Shown one piece after another: positions 6,377 through 12,791 of a DNA stretch of 12,791 bases; within the stretch, counting starts at the first letter, position 1, and each line of letters starts with the position of its first letter. Below the pieces are notes generated by a model. The model ran no database searches, was not told the origin of the DNA, and worked only from the letters and a program-made list of their open reading frames with translations. Both the position numbers and the translations under genes were made by a program. Source of the DNA: Prevotella sp. (lineage in GTDB: Bacteria > Bacteroidota > Bacteroidia > Bacteroidales > Dysgonomonadaceae); NCBI GenBank assembly GCA_031263965.1, contig JAISES010000108.1, positions 1 through 12,791 of the forward strand, given 5' to 3'.

Positions 6377-7313
6377 TAACAACGAAGATAAGTCTTTTAG
6401 TAAGATTATAAACGATCACAAAGAGCGTCATAAAGAAATATCAATAAAGAGAGAACTTCGAAAAGAACTGCTCTTTTTATCACGAATTATGATTACAATA
6501 TTTGGATCAGTAATTGCCTTGATTTTTATTTTCAAAGAAGAAATAAAAGATATTTTCCCGGAGAGTAAGATTTTTCCCTTAATTATTTTCTTCGGTGTTG
6601 TTTTGTTTTTCATTTTTCTATTTTGTTATTTGACTAAAAAAATATCTGAAAGCCTTTCAAAAAATAGTCTCGATTTTCTATCAGAAATTGAAACAGCAGA
6701 ACAAAAGTATGAAGAATTAGATCGGCGAATGAACGACTATCTTGAATCAAATAAAAAAATATCTGAGAATATAAAAAATGCTCCTATCTCTTATTTGTTA
6801 TCATGGGAGGAGTCTATAAATTGTGAAAAAGAGGCTGATTCCATACATGGTATTACTTATGATTTAGCTTGGGTAAAAGATCAAGTTGATAATATTTTCA
6901 ACAATTTGAAATCAAATCCAACGAAAATATATAAATATATTGTACTACAAAAGTCTGCAAGTAATTTATATGAAATTGAAAGAAAGGTTAGAGAAGTCAT
7001 ATCTCAAGATCCAAGTATGAAGCAAGAGATAAAGGATCGTTTTAAAATTAAATGTTATAATCCAAGAAATGGCTTTTCTTTACCACTCCCCAATGATATT
7101 GCATTATATGAAATAAAAGGGAAAAAGTTTTTAGTAATGAGTCCTCGACCTGTAGAAGAAACAATAAGAAATAGCAAGGATGAGAGCTATACTTATACTT
7201 CTTATGATGTTAGGTTTATAGACCAAATTCATGTTTATAGAGTGGAAAAGTGGTTCACTAATGTTTGGGATGAGTCTAAAGAAATTGAATTGGCAGATAT
7301 TAAATTCACGTAA
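6369..7313 (+). CDS. Two-TM membrane protein with large soluble C-terminal domain, unknown function
   Basis: I do not recognise this 314-aa protein with confidence. A charged N-terminus (1-35, Lys/Arg/Glu-rich) precedes two membrane segments (about 39-55 and 68-88) joined by a short acidic loop. A probable coiled coil follows (about 92-135, rich in Glu, Lys, Leu). Residues about 150-310 form a globular domain with ITYDLAWVKD, YKYIVLQKS, GKKFLVMSPRP and EKWFTNVWDES, weakly reminiscent of catalytically dead phospholipase D-like sensor domains (no HxK motif is present). Both ends would be cytoplasmic. It overlaps the methyltransferase gene and ends three bases before the ABC ATPase, so it is translationally tied to both. 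A sensor or scaffold for the transporter is possible but unproven. Confidence 0.7.
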   Translation: MSNNNEDKSFSKIINDHKERHKEISIKRELRKELLFLSRIMITIFGSVIALIFIFKEEIKDIFPESKIFPLIIFFGVVLFFIFLFCYLTKKISESLSKNSLDFLSEIETAEQKYEELDRRMNDYLESNKKISENIKNAPISYLLSWEESINCEKEADSIHGITYDLAWVKDQVDNIFNNLKSNPTKIYKYIVLQKSASNLYEIERKVREVISQDPSMKQEIKDRFKIKCYNPRNGFSLPLPNDIALYEIKGKKFLVMSPRPVEETIRNSKDESYTYTSYDVRFIDQIHVYRVEKWFTNVWDESKEIELADIKFT

Positions 7314-7316
7314 TAA

Positions 7317-8069
7317 ATGATTGATATAAATAATATTTCATTCAAATATTCCGATAGCAATTTTCAAGTTTTTGAAGATTTATCCATGTATATTCCAGAC
7401 TCTAAACCAACAGCTGTTTTAGGGCCTTCTGGTTGTGGAAAATCTACACTTTTACGCTGTATAACAGGTTTCTTGAAAATAGATAAAGGGGAAATAAAAA
7501 TTAATGGAATAGATTCATATATAATTAATAAAAATAAGAAAATAGGGTTTGCCTTTCAGGAAACAGCCTTGTTGGATTGGAAGAATGTGGAAGAAAATAT
7601 ATTCTTGCCTGAGACAATAGGTAAACAAGTAATGACTGCTGAAGAACATGTGTCTCAAATGCATTTCCTTTTAGAATTGATTGGATTAAAGAAGTTCAAA
7701 AAATACTATCCTTCCCAATTGTCAGGAGGGATGAAGCAGAGGGTAAACCTTGCCCGTTCATTATTTACAAAACCAGAACTTCTTTTATTGGATGAACCAT
7801 TTGCCGCATTAGATTTGCTAACTAGAACAAAACTTGCTATTAATCTTAGAGAAATGATAGATAAGTTAACAACTCCCACAATACTTGTCACTCACAGTAT
7901 TGAAGAAGCTGTCATATTTGCAGATAGAATTATTATCCTCAGTAATGCACCCGCAACTGTAAGAGAGATTATATCGAAAGATTTTAGAGTTGATAATCAA
8001 AAAGCATTGGAATCCCCTCTGTATTTGTCAACTGTTGCAAAGTGTAGACAATTATTACTGGAGGATTAG
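7317..8069 (+). CDS. ABC importer ATPase, NitT/TauT (SsuB/ThiZ-like) family
   Basis: This 250-aa nucleotide-binding subunit has all motifs: Walker A GPSGCGKST (36-44), Q-loop Gln81 in FQE, signature LSGGMKQR (135-142), Walker B LLLLDEP with catalytic Glu160, D-loop ALD and switch His193. The ALLDW after the Q-loop and LDEPFAALDLLTR place it in the group that energises uptake of sulfonates, nitrate, cyanate or thiamine-pyrimidine precursors. It would bind the inner-face coupling loop of the permease encoded next, two bases downstream. It is AT-rich like the rest of the operon. Length is normal for the family. The substrate cannot be read from this subunit. Confidence 0.93.
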   Translation: MIDINNISFKYSDSNFQVFEDLSMYIPDSKPTAVLGPSGCGKSTLLRCITGFLKIDKGEIKINGIDSYIINKNKKIGFAFQETALLDWKNVEENIFLPETIGKQVMTAEEHVSQMHFLLELIGLKKFKKYYPSQLSGGMKQRVNLARSLFTKPELLLLDEPFAALDLLTRTKLAINLREMIDKLTTPTILVTHSIEEAVIFADRIIILSNAPATVREIISKDFRVDNQKALESPLYLSTVAKCRQLLLED

Positions 8070-8071
8070 CG

Positions 8072-8836
8072 ATGAAATTCCTGTACAAAATATCACCTGT
8101 TATATTTTTCATATTACTTCTGTTTTTATGGGAGCTTATCCCTTTGTTATTGAAAACTCCGACCTATGTGTTTCCGCGAATATCTGATATTTATTCAGCC
8201 GTTTATTCTGCGAGAGATGCTTTTATATCAAATATGGCAACAACTTTCTTTGAAGCAATTTTAGGATTCATTTTAGGATCATCTATAGGATTTATTACAG
8301 GCATAGTAATGGCTGAAAATATGTTTTTAAAGAGAATATTATTACCTTATGTGGTTGCATCAAATGCTATTCCTGCAATCGCTTTAGCGCCATTAGTTGT
8401 ATTATGGTTTGGACATGGAATTGAGTCAAAGGTAATTCTTGTCGCTTTTCTCTGCTTTTTCCCATTATCAATAAATACATTTAGAGGGTTGTGCGAATAT
8501 CCTGTGATATACAAAGAATTATTTTTTACATATGGTGCTAAGCCAAGAGAATTCTTGTTGCGATTTAAAATAAGGAATGCGTTACCCTATATATTTTCTG
8601 GATTAAAACTTAATGCTACTTATTCTGTTGTAGGAGCAATAGTTGCGGAATTTGTAGGAGCAACTTCAGGGTTAGGGTTTGGAATGCTTCAAGCATCATA
8701 TAATATAAACACACCAAGACTCTTTGGTTATATTATAGTTGCTTGCTTTATGGGATTAACAATGTACTATTTAATAGTAGTTATTGAAAGATATAGTCTA
8801 AAATTAAAAAAATATAATCACGATGAAAAAGATTAA
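8072..8836 (+). CDS. ABC importer permease, SsuC/TauC/ThiX-like
   Basis: This 254-aa protein has about six membrane segments (roughly 8-27, 58-81, 93-113, 119-138, 183-203, 218-238). The cytoplasmic coupling (EAA-type) loop is visible as YKELFFTYGAKP (147-158) through RNALPYIFSGLKL (168-180), with the expected conserved Gly and Pro. PAIALAPLVVLWFGHG (101-116) is a hallmark of the BPD_transp_1 group that includes the NitT/TauT permeases. As a single permease gene it would act as a homodimer with two copies of the ATPase. It ends 14 bases inside the binding-protein gene, indicating translational coupling. Confidence 0.92.
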   Translation: MKFLYKISPVIFFILLLFLWELIPLLLKTPTYVFPRISDIYSAVYSARDAFISNMATTFFEAILGFILGSSIGFITGIVMAENMFLKRILLPYVVASNAIPAIALAPLVVLWFGHGIESKVILVAFLCFFPLSINTFRGLCEYPVIYKELFFTYGAKPREFLLRFKIRNALPYIFSGLKLNATYSVVGAIVAEFVGATSGLGFGMLQASYNINTPRLFGYIIVACFMGLTMYYLIVVIERYSLKLKKYNHDEKD

Positions 8837-9845
8837 TTGTATTTTTCTAGTTGGCATAATGCTTATTTGCTCTTTAGGTTTTCAGTCTTGTAAAAATAAG
8901 AGTGCTGAATCAAACAATATAAGCCTTAGACTTTTGTGGTTTCCTCACAGTCAGTTTGCAGGTTATATAGTTGCACTAGAGAAAGGTTACTATAAAGAAG
9001 TCAATCTGAATGTTACCTTACAACCAGGAGGACCAGATTTAAGCCCAACTAAATCAGTTGCTTCTGGTAGCGATGATATAGGAATTGCAATACCGAATCA
9101 AATTATAGCAGCTCAAAGCAATGGTGTTCCTTTGGTTTCTATTGCCCAGATGTTTCAAGATTCTCCCAATAGATATATCTTAAAAAAAGAGAATCAAATA
9201 GAGAATTTATCTGATTTAAAAGGTAAACCTATTGGACTTTGGCTAGGAGGAGATGAGGTGGAATTTATTTCTATGCTTAAATCTCAGGGTATGACTGAAA
9301 AGGATGTGAAAATTATACCTCAAAGTTATTCTGTCGTTCCTTTTTTAGAAGACAATTATGTATGTTCTATGGTAACACTATATGGAGAGATGAACTTCTT
9401 AGCTGCTCAAGGTTGGACGAAAGACAAATTTCAAATACTTTCTCCAAAAGATTATAATTCGGCCATTTATGGTGATCTTATTTTTTGTCGTGAAGATTAT
9501 TTGAAAAACAACAAAGAGAATGTTAAGAAATTCCTTGAGGCATCTTTTAAGGGCTGGCAATATTGTATTTCAAACCCAGACGAAGCATTGAAGATCGTGC
9601 TTAATTATAATAAAGAACTGTCAGAAGATGAGCAGAAATTAGTTATGCAATCTATTATTGAGTTAATAACATCTGGAGATGCGCAACAGTATGGATTAGG
9701 TTACATAAATCCTCAAGTATTAGAAAATGCAGAAAGAATTTTATACGATTCTAAACAAATAGAAAATAGAGTAGATGTTAAAAAGACTTATGATGCTAGT
9801 GCCATAGAAAGTATTGATATAAGCCTCAAGAAAACAAGCAATTAA
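8823..9845 (+). CDS. ABC importer substrate-binding lipoprotein, NMT1/THI5-like
   Basis: This 340-aa protein begins with a lipoprotein signal peptide (hydrophobic 8-19, Cys23 in GFQSC). The residues after Cys are KNKS, without the acidic surface-export signal seen in TraQ, so it should stay periplasmic on the inner membrane. The NMT1/THI5 fold is marked by LRLLWFPHSQFAGY (35-48), EKGYYKEVNLNV, LQPGGPDLSP (67-76) and SDLKGKPIGLWLGGDE. The LLWF...GGPD pattern is nearest to binding proteins for thiamine-pyrimidine precursors or riboflavin. No TPP or FMN riboswitch precedes the operon, so that substrate class is a guess. It is the last gene of the operon and no clear + strand terminator follows. 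Confidence 0.9.
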   Translation: MKKINCIFLVGIMLICSLGFQSCKNKSAESNNISLRLLWFPHSQFAGYIVALEKGYYKEVNLNVTLQPGGPDLSPTKSVASGSDDIGIAIPNQIIAAQSNGVPLVSIAQMFQDSPNRYILKKENQIENLSDLKGKPIGLWLGGDEVEFISMLKSQGMTEKDVKIIPQSYSVVPFLEDNYVCSMVTLYGEMNFLAAQGWTKDKFQILSPKDYNSAIYGDLIFCREDYLKNNKENVKKFLEASFKGWQYCISNPDEALKIVLNYNKELSEDEQKLVMQSIIELITSGDAQQYGLGYINPQVLENAERILYDSKQIENRVDVKKTYDASAIESIDISLKKTSN

Positions 9846-9913
9846 TTATTGAGAGTTTTTGTGTAAATACAGAATACTTTACCTCTGAAGAAATAATCGA
9901 CCGAAGGGGCGCA

Positions 9914-9943
9914 ATGTTCCGTTCATACGAGAGGCTGGAACAT
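9914..9943. repeat. Inverted repeat in the non-coding gap after the cargo operon
   Basis: ATGTTCC (9914-9920) and GGAACAT (9937-9943) form a 7-bp inverted repeat with a 16-base spacer. GC content rises here, so the backbone seems to resume by about 9890. It may be an operator or a structured element. The rest of 9846-10058 holds no gene I can support apart from the terminator at its right end. Confidence 0.4.
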
Positions 9944-10000
9944 CGGACACGGCTTTTTGCTTCTTTTTCTCCCGCATAAAATCGACTTATTCGCTCATGG

Positions 10001-10030
10001 AAAAAGAAGTGGGTGGAGTTTGCCCCACCC
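10001..10030 (-). terminator. Terminator of the - strand ParB operon
   Basis: On the - strand GGGTGG (10030-10025) pairs with CCACCC (10016-10011) around an 8-nt loop, and ACTTCTTTTT follows. It lies about 28 bases past the stop of the last - strand gene, so it fits as the intrinsic terminator of that operon. It also shields the convergent cargo operon. Confidence 0.65.
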
Positions 10031-10058
10031 GTATCTAACAAGCCTCTGTAAATGGCAT

Positions 10059-10286
10059 TTATAACCCATTTTCGACCATGTATTGCAGCCGTCCTGCCAC
10101 CCACTCGATAGAGGGATTGCGTGGGTAGTGGAACGTCCTACGGCTTATATTCTCAATAATAAGCCGTTCGGTGCGAAGTTGTACGCTACGGCAGTCGGGG
10201 TCTATTTCGTGTAAAAGTTCCTCCAGTTGGTAATACTGTTCTTGCGTGGCAATTATCGGATTGCCGATATATGCATCTATTCTCAT
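10059..10286 (-). CDS. Small hypothetical protein, 75 aa
   Basis: I do not recognise a named family. The protein begins MRIDAYIGNPIIAT, has a helical acidic stretch QEQYYQLEELLHEIDPDC, then a basic part (LRTERLIIENISRRTFHYPRNPS) and ends EWVAGRLQYMVENGL. There is no membrane segment or signal peptide. Its ATG overlaps the stop of the upstream 60-aa gene in an ATGA arrangement, which strongly suggests both are real and co-translated. Composition matches the element backbone. It resembles the short conserved hypothetical genes often found beside parB-like genes in Bacteroidales elements, but that is memory-based. Confidence 0.7.
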   Translation of the reverse strand: MRIDAYIGNPIIATQEQYYQLEELLHEIDPDCRSVQLRTERLIIENISRRTFHYPRNPSIEWVAGRLQYMVENGL

Positions 10287-10465
10287 ACCTCGCCGAATTT
10301 ATCTATTTCACATTCTATTATTACGACCTCCGCATCATGGCGGTACAAGCCGTTTTCTTTGGCGTAGTCGATTGCTTTTACTTCGGTACTGAACACTCCG
10401 AAAAATACACGGCTTGCCTTTATGCGGTGTACGTCTGTCTGAAATAACACAAATACTGTTGTCAT
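10283..10465 (-). CDS. Small hypothetical protein, 60 aa
   Basis: This is a 60-aa soluble protein starting MTTVFVLFQTDVHRIKASRVFFGVF and continuing with a likely helix (TEVKAIDYAKENGL) and a strand (AEVVIIECEIDKFGEV). The beta-alpha-beta pattern is consistent with a small single fold. No known domain is recognised. It lies 53 bases after the ParB-like gene, separated by a GC-rich hairpin, and overlaps the next small gene by four bases (ATGA). Role unknown. Confidence 0.7.
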   Translation of the reverse strand: MTTVFVLFQTDVHRIKASRVFFGVFSTEVKAIDYAKENGLYRHDAEVVIIECEIDKFGEV

Positions 10466-10484
10466 AATCGGGTGAAATTATGGA

Positions 10485-10500
10485 GCGGGATTTCTCCCGC
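10485..10500 (-). other. GAAA-capped hairpin between the parB-like gene and the small ORFs
   Basis: On the - strand GCGGGA-GAAA-TCCCGC forms a perfect 6-bp stem with a GNRA tetraloop. No T run follows, so it is more likely an mRNA-stabilising or attenuating element than a terminator. It starts 19 bases past the parB-like stop. Confidence 0.45.
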
Positions 10501-10518
10501 CCCTGTTAGTTATTCGGT

Positions 10519-12486
10519 TTATACTGCTGTGGCTACCTCTGCCGTTTTGCCTTTCGGGGGTACGGTTACAAGGTGTACCGTTCCCGCTGTCGGGGTTGGT
10601 GTGGCTTTGGCGGTCTGCTTGGTACTTTCCGCTTTGGGTGTATCTTTCGGCTCGCCTTTGGGCTTGGCGGTTGGGGTGGCTTTCTTTGCCTTGTCTACCG
10701 TTATAGCCGTCTTTTCGGCTTTGGCGGGTTGCTCTGCCTTTTTTGCTTTGGCATCCGCTTTTGCCTGTTTCTCCGCCTTTTTCAGCCCTGCGATACGTTC
10801 GTCCAATCGGGTATTTTTCTTGCCGTAGTCCTCGGCATGGGTCGCCTCGATTTCTGCTGTTTTCTTGGGTACGTGCTGTTTGGCGAACGCTAACAATAAC
10901 CCGCCTTTCGTGTCGGCAACGGTCGCCGTCCTGTCGGTCAGGTGGCTATACAGATAGTCGCGCCGTATCACGGTCTTTTGTTCTTCGGTAAGGGTAGAGG
11001 CGATTTGTAGCTTTTTCTCGTCCGTCAATCCGTAATAGTCGTTTTCTTTCAAGCCTATGGCTTTGTAATGGCTACGGCGTAATTTCGACAGCATGAAAAA
11101 GTACATAGCTGTTTCCTCGTCTGCGGTAAATGCAGATTGTGGCAGTTCATCGGTGCGCAAAAGTTCCTTTATTCCCTCGGCGGTTTTTTCCGCTTGTAAT
11201 TCGGTGTTGCGTTTCTTCTTGGCGGTAAGGTCGGCGATTAACTGCTCGTTGCTCTTGGTGTCTTTGCTTGCTACCTCTTTGTAGTGGAGCGTTACCGCAT
11301 CCCTCGAAATATCGGCATAGACACGGATTTTTCCCTGTTCTTTGAGCGCATCGAGATTTTGTACTTTCTTCTCGTACTGCTCCCGCTTCTTGTCGTACTG
11401 TTCCTGTGCCTTGTCGAAATCTTCCGTTTTTTTGTAGTCGGAGGCTTGCGGTGCGGTGGGTGCAGTCGGGTATCTGTTCAGATTATAGGTGTGTACGTTC
11501 TTAAACTCATACCCGCCTTTTTTGATAATCTGCTTTGCCTCGCATCCGCTACTGTATTGGTCGCTGATAAAAACGAGTTTCGGGTCGGCAAGGGCTATAG
11601 CTTGCGCCTGTGCTACGAGATAAGCCGTATTTTTGGCATCGAGGCACTTTTTATCTGCACATCTTCCGCACCCGCTGCCTGTGGCGAACAGGTCGAAGTT
11701 TGTCGAGTTGTGCGGACATTTCAAACATGGGGTTTTATCGAAAAGGTAGTTTTCGAGATTGTTTGTATAACAGTTCTGTATTTTGCCGTCCAAAACTCCT
11801 GCGGAAATATTGCACCATTCGCCCTGTCCGTCCTCGCCTAAACGGTCTTTCAGTATTTCAGCCTGTATTTTCTTATCGTACTTGCTTATCACTATCCCCG
11901 CCGATGCAGTTAGCTTACCCGCTTTTACGAGTTTAGCAATGTCTTTAATGAGTTCGCAAAGTTTCAGCGTTTGGTAAACGTGTTTTTCGCTCTTGCCGAA
12001 TTGCAGGGCGAGGGTCTTAATATCGTACCTCTTTGTGTCGATAAGGCGTTTGTAAGCCTCTGCCGCCTCCATTGGTGGCACATCTTCCCTTTGCAGGTTC
12101 TCAGAGATTGAAAGGTCATACGCCTGTTCGTCCGTTACTTCCCGCACAATGCAGGGAATTTCTGCGAGTTTCAGCATACGGCAGGCACGGAAACGGCGTT
12201 CCCCGCAAATGATTTCGTAATGCTCGCCTTTCTCGCCCTTACGCCGTACTGTAATGGGCTGTATCAGTCCGTGAACGGAGATACTTTGCGCCAACTCTTT
12301 GAGTGCATCGGCATCGAACGTCTTTCGGGCGTTGTAGTTGCTCGGCTCTATGAGGTCGGCAGGGATGTTTACGGCTTTCTTTACGCCATTTTCGGGGGTT
12401 CTTACCACTACTGCGGTAACTACTTCGTTTGCTTTCTCGGTTGTCTGTACTGCTACGGCTGTGCCGCTGTTCTTAATTGCTGTCAT
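10519..12486 (-). CDS. ParB/RepB/Spo0J-like protein with Cys cluster and basic low-complexity tail
   Basis: This 655-aa protein is about twice the usual ParB length. The ParB N-terminal (CTPase/nuclease-fold) domain lies at about 38-135, with GERRFRAC (95-102) and ENLQRED (129-135). A helix-turn-helix follows (about 154-176, DIKTLALQFGKSEKHVYQ). Next comes a Cys cluster, C225, C239, C254, C257, C273, C276 and C281, in CLKC and CGRC pairs that suggest metal binding. Residues 350-440 are Lys/Glu-rich and probably coiled coil. From about 565 to the end the chain is rich in Lys, Ala, Pro and Thr, like a histone H1 tail. ParB homologues of conjugative elements bind element DNA for maintenance or regulation. 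No ParA partner is visible here. The start at 12486 is preceded by an AT-rich 36-base gap without a Shine-Dalgarno site, normal for Bacteroidetes. Confidence 0.88.
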   Translation of the reverse strand: MTAIKNSGTAVAVQTTEKANEVVTAVVVRTPENGVKKAVNIPADLIEPSNYNARKTFDADALKELAQSISVHGLIQPITVRRKGEKGEHYEIICGERRFRACRMLKLAEIPCIVREVTDEQAYDLSISENLQREDVPPMEAAEAYKRLIDTKRYDIKTLALQFGKSEKHVYQTLKLCELIKDIAKLVKAGKLTASAGIVISKYDKKIQAEILKDRLGEDGQGEWCNISAGVLDGKIQNCYTNNLENYLFDKTPCLKCPHNSTNFDLFATGSGCGRCADKKCLDAKNTAYLVAQAQAIALADPKLVFISDQYSSGCEAKQIIKKGGYEFKNVHTYNLNRYPTAPTAPQASDYKKTEDFDKAQEQYDKKREQYEKKVQNLDALKEQGKIRVYADISRDAVTLHYKEVASKDTKSNEQLIADLTAKKKRNTELQAEKTAEGIKELLRTDELPQSAFTADEETAMYFFMLSKLRRSHYKAIGLKENDYYGLTDEKKLQIASTLTEEQKTVIRRDYLYSHLTDRTATVADTKGGLLLAFAKQHVPKKTAEIEATHAEDYGKKNTRLDERIAGLKKAEKQAKADAKAKKAEQPAKAEKTAITVDKAKKATPTAKPKGEPKDTPKAESTKQTAKATPTPTAGTVHLVTVPPKGKTAEVATAV

Positions 12487-12522
12487 GATTGTAAGTATTT
12501 GAATGATTATTATTTGTTGATT

Positions 12523-12791
12523 TTAGATTGTTTCTATTACCGTTATCGGCGTATGCTTTGTTAGCCACTCTTTAATATGCTCCATATTGTATTCGGAAGT
12601 AATAATGGCGGTACGTTCATCTATTGGGGTAAATCGGGAACTTTCGTAATTATCAATCCATTCTTTCAGATTGACCGTTTGCCAATTCGTGTAATCATTG
12701 GTAAACATTCGGTTAATCTCTTTTATGGATTGTGAGAATGTAACTTTGATAGTTTCGTACCCCTCGTCTATGATTGCCAAATGTCGGAGTG
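12523..12791 (-). CDS. Hypothetical protein, C-terminal part (runs off the window)
   Basis: The frame is open to the window edge, and the only candidate start inside is a TTG at 12780, so the gene most likely begins outside. The visible ~88 residues are soluble, contain several aromatic residues (NDYTNWQTVNLKEWIDNYESS), and end EHIKEWLTKHTPITVIETI. I recognise no family. It lies 36 bases upstream of the ParB-like gene in the same direction and is probably in the same operon. Confidence 0.65.
   Translation of the reverse strand, partial: LRHLAIIDEGYETIKVTFSQSIKEINRMFTNDYTNWQTVNLKEWIDNYESSRFTPIDERTAIITSEYNMEHIKEWLTKHTPITVIETI

Larger units (their letters stand above)
1..12791. mobile_element. 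Segment of a Bacteroidetes integrative conjugative element (CTnDOT-like)
   Basis: The window holds the end of a transfer operon (traN, traO, traQ, M23 peptidase) followed by an oppositely oriented ParB-like operon, an arrangement typical of Bacteroidales conjugative transposons. No integrase, attachment site, relaxase or oriT is visible, so both ends of the element lie outside. A group II intron and an AT-rich five-gene operon are secondary insertions or cargo within it. Assignment rests on recognition of the Tra proteins, not on a database search. Confidence 0.85.

Noticed and set aside
9863..9882. GTAAA/TTTAC hairpin as terminator of the cargo operon
   Set aside because: Only five AT-rich pairs with a ten-base loop and no T run follow; too weak to call.
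9826..10104. 92-codon open frame on the - strand
   Set aside because: It overlaps both the end of the binding-protein gene and the terminator, and its first part is a shadow of the 75-aa gene in another frame. It has no recognisable domain.
10472..10893. + strand frames opposite the end of the parB-like gene
   Set aside because: Their odd composition (Gly, Phe, Cys, Leu) mirrors the Lys/Ala/Pro-rich tail encoded on the other strand; no start context or domain supports them.
1..12791. CRISPR array, tRNA or rRNA genes
   Set aside because: No spaced direct repeats of CRISPR type, no tRNA-like cloverleaf and no rRNA sequence were noticed on reading through both strands.

Overview
The window looks like part of an integrative conjugative element (a CTnDOT-like conjugative transposon) from a member of the Bacteroidales. 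The evidence is a run of Bacteroidetes-type transfer genes (traN, traO, traQ), a M23 peptidase and a PH-domain protein on the + strand. A ParB-like gene with small satellite genes faces them on the - strand. Other supports are a surface-lipoprotein signal typical of Bacteroides (Cys followed by SDDMD), Bacteroidetes-type promoter boxes, and starts without strong Shine-Dalgarno sequences. The exact genus cannot be read from the window.

Layout. (1) Positions 1 to about 1852 are the 3' part of a group II intron: the reverse transcriptase/maturase gene, a canonical 34-nt domain V (1754-1787) and a domain VI with a candidate branch-point A at 1847. The intron splits traN, whose 3' exon runs from about 1853 to 2605. 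The intron protein is broken by a perfect 10-bp tandem duplication (1043-1062). Removing one copy restores a continuous RT, maturase and HNH reading frame. (2) Positions 2608-5402 are traO, traQ, a small NPPF-type methyltransferase-like gene, a secreted M23 (LytM) peptidase and a membrane PH-domain protein. The primase gene traP, which I recall lying between traO and traQ in CTnDOT, is not there; a small hairpin occupies the gap. (3) Positions 5573-9845 are a very AT-rich, tightly packed five-gene operon: a class I SAM methyltransferase, an unfamiliar two-TM protein with a large soluble C-terminal part, and a complete NitT/TauT or NMT1/THI5-type ABC importer (ATPase, permease, lipoprotein binding protein). 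It reads as cargo placed between two convergent backbone modules. (4) Positions 9846-10058 are non-coding, with an inverted repeat and a - strand terminator. (5) Positions 10059-12791 on the - strand are a partial hypothetical gene, a 655-aa ParB-like protein with a Cys cluster and a Lys/Ala/Pro/Thr-rich tail, and two small overlapping conserved-looking ORFs.

Working together: traN, traO and traQ would contribute to the envelope part of the mating apparatus, the M23 enzyme could open peptidoglycan for it, and the ParB-like operon may serve element maintenance or regulation. Making TraN depends on intron splicing, which the frameshifted maturase may not support unless another copy acts in trans. 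The cargo operon would import a small organic molecule (family members carry pyrimidine or thiamine precursors, riboflavin, sulfonates or nitrate). The methyltransferase and membrane protein are its unexplained partners, and this operon is the best candidate in the window for an undescribed system.
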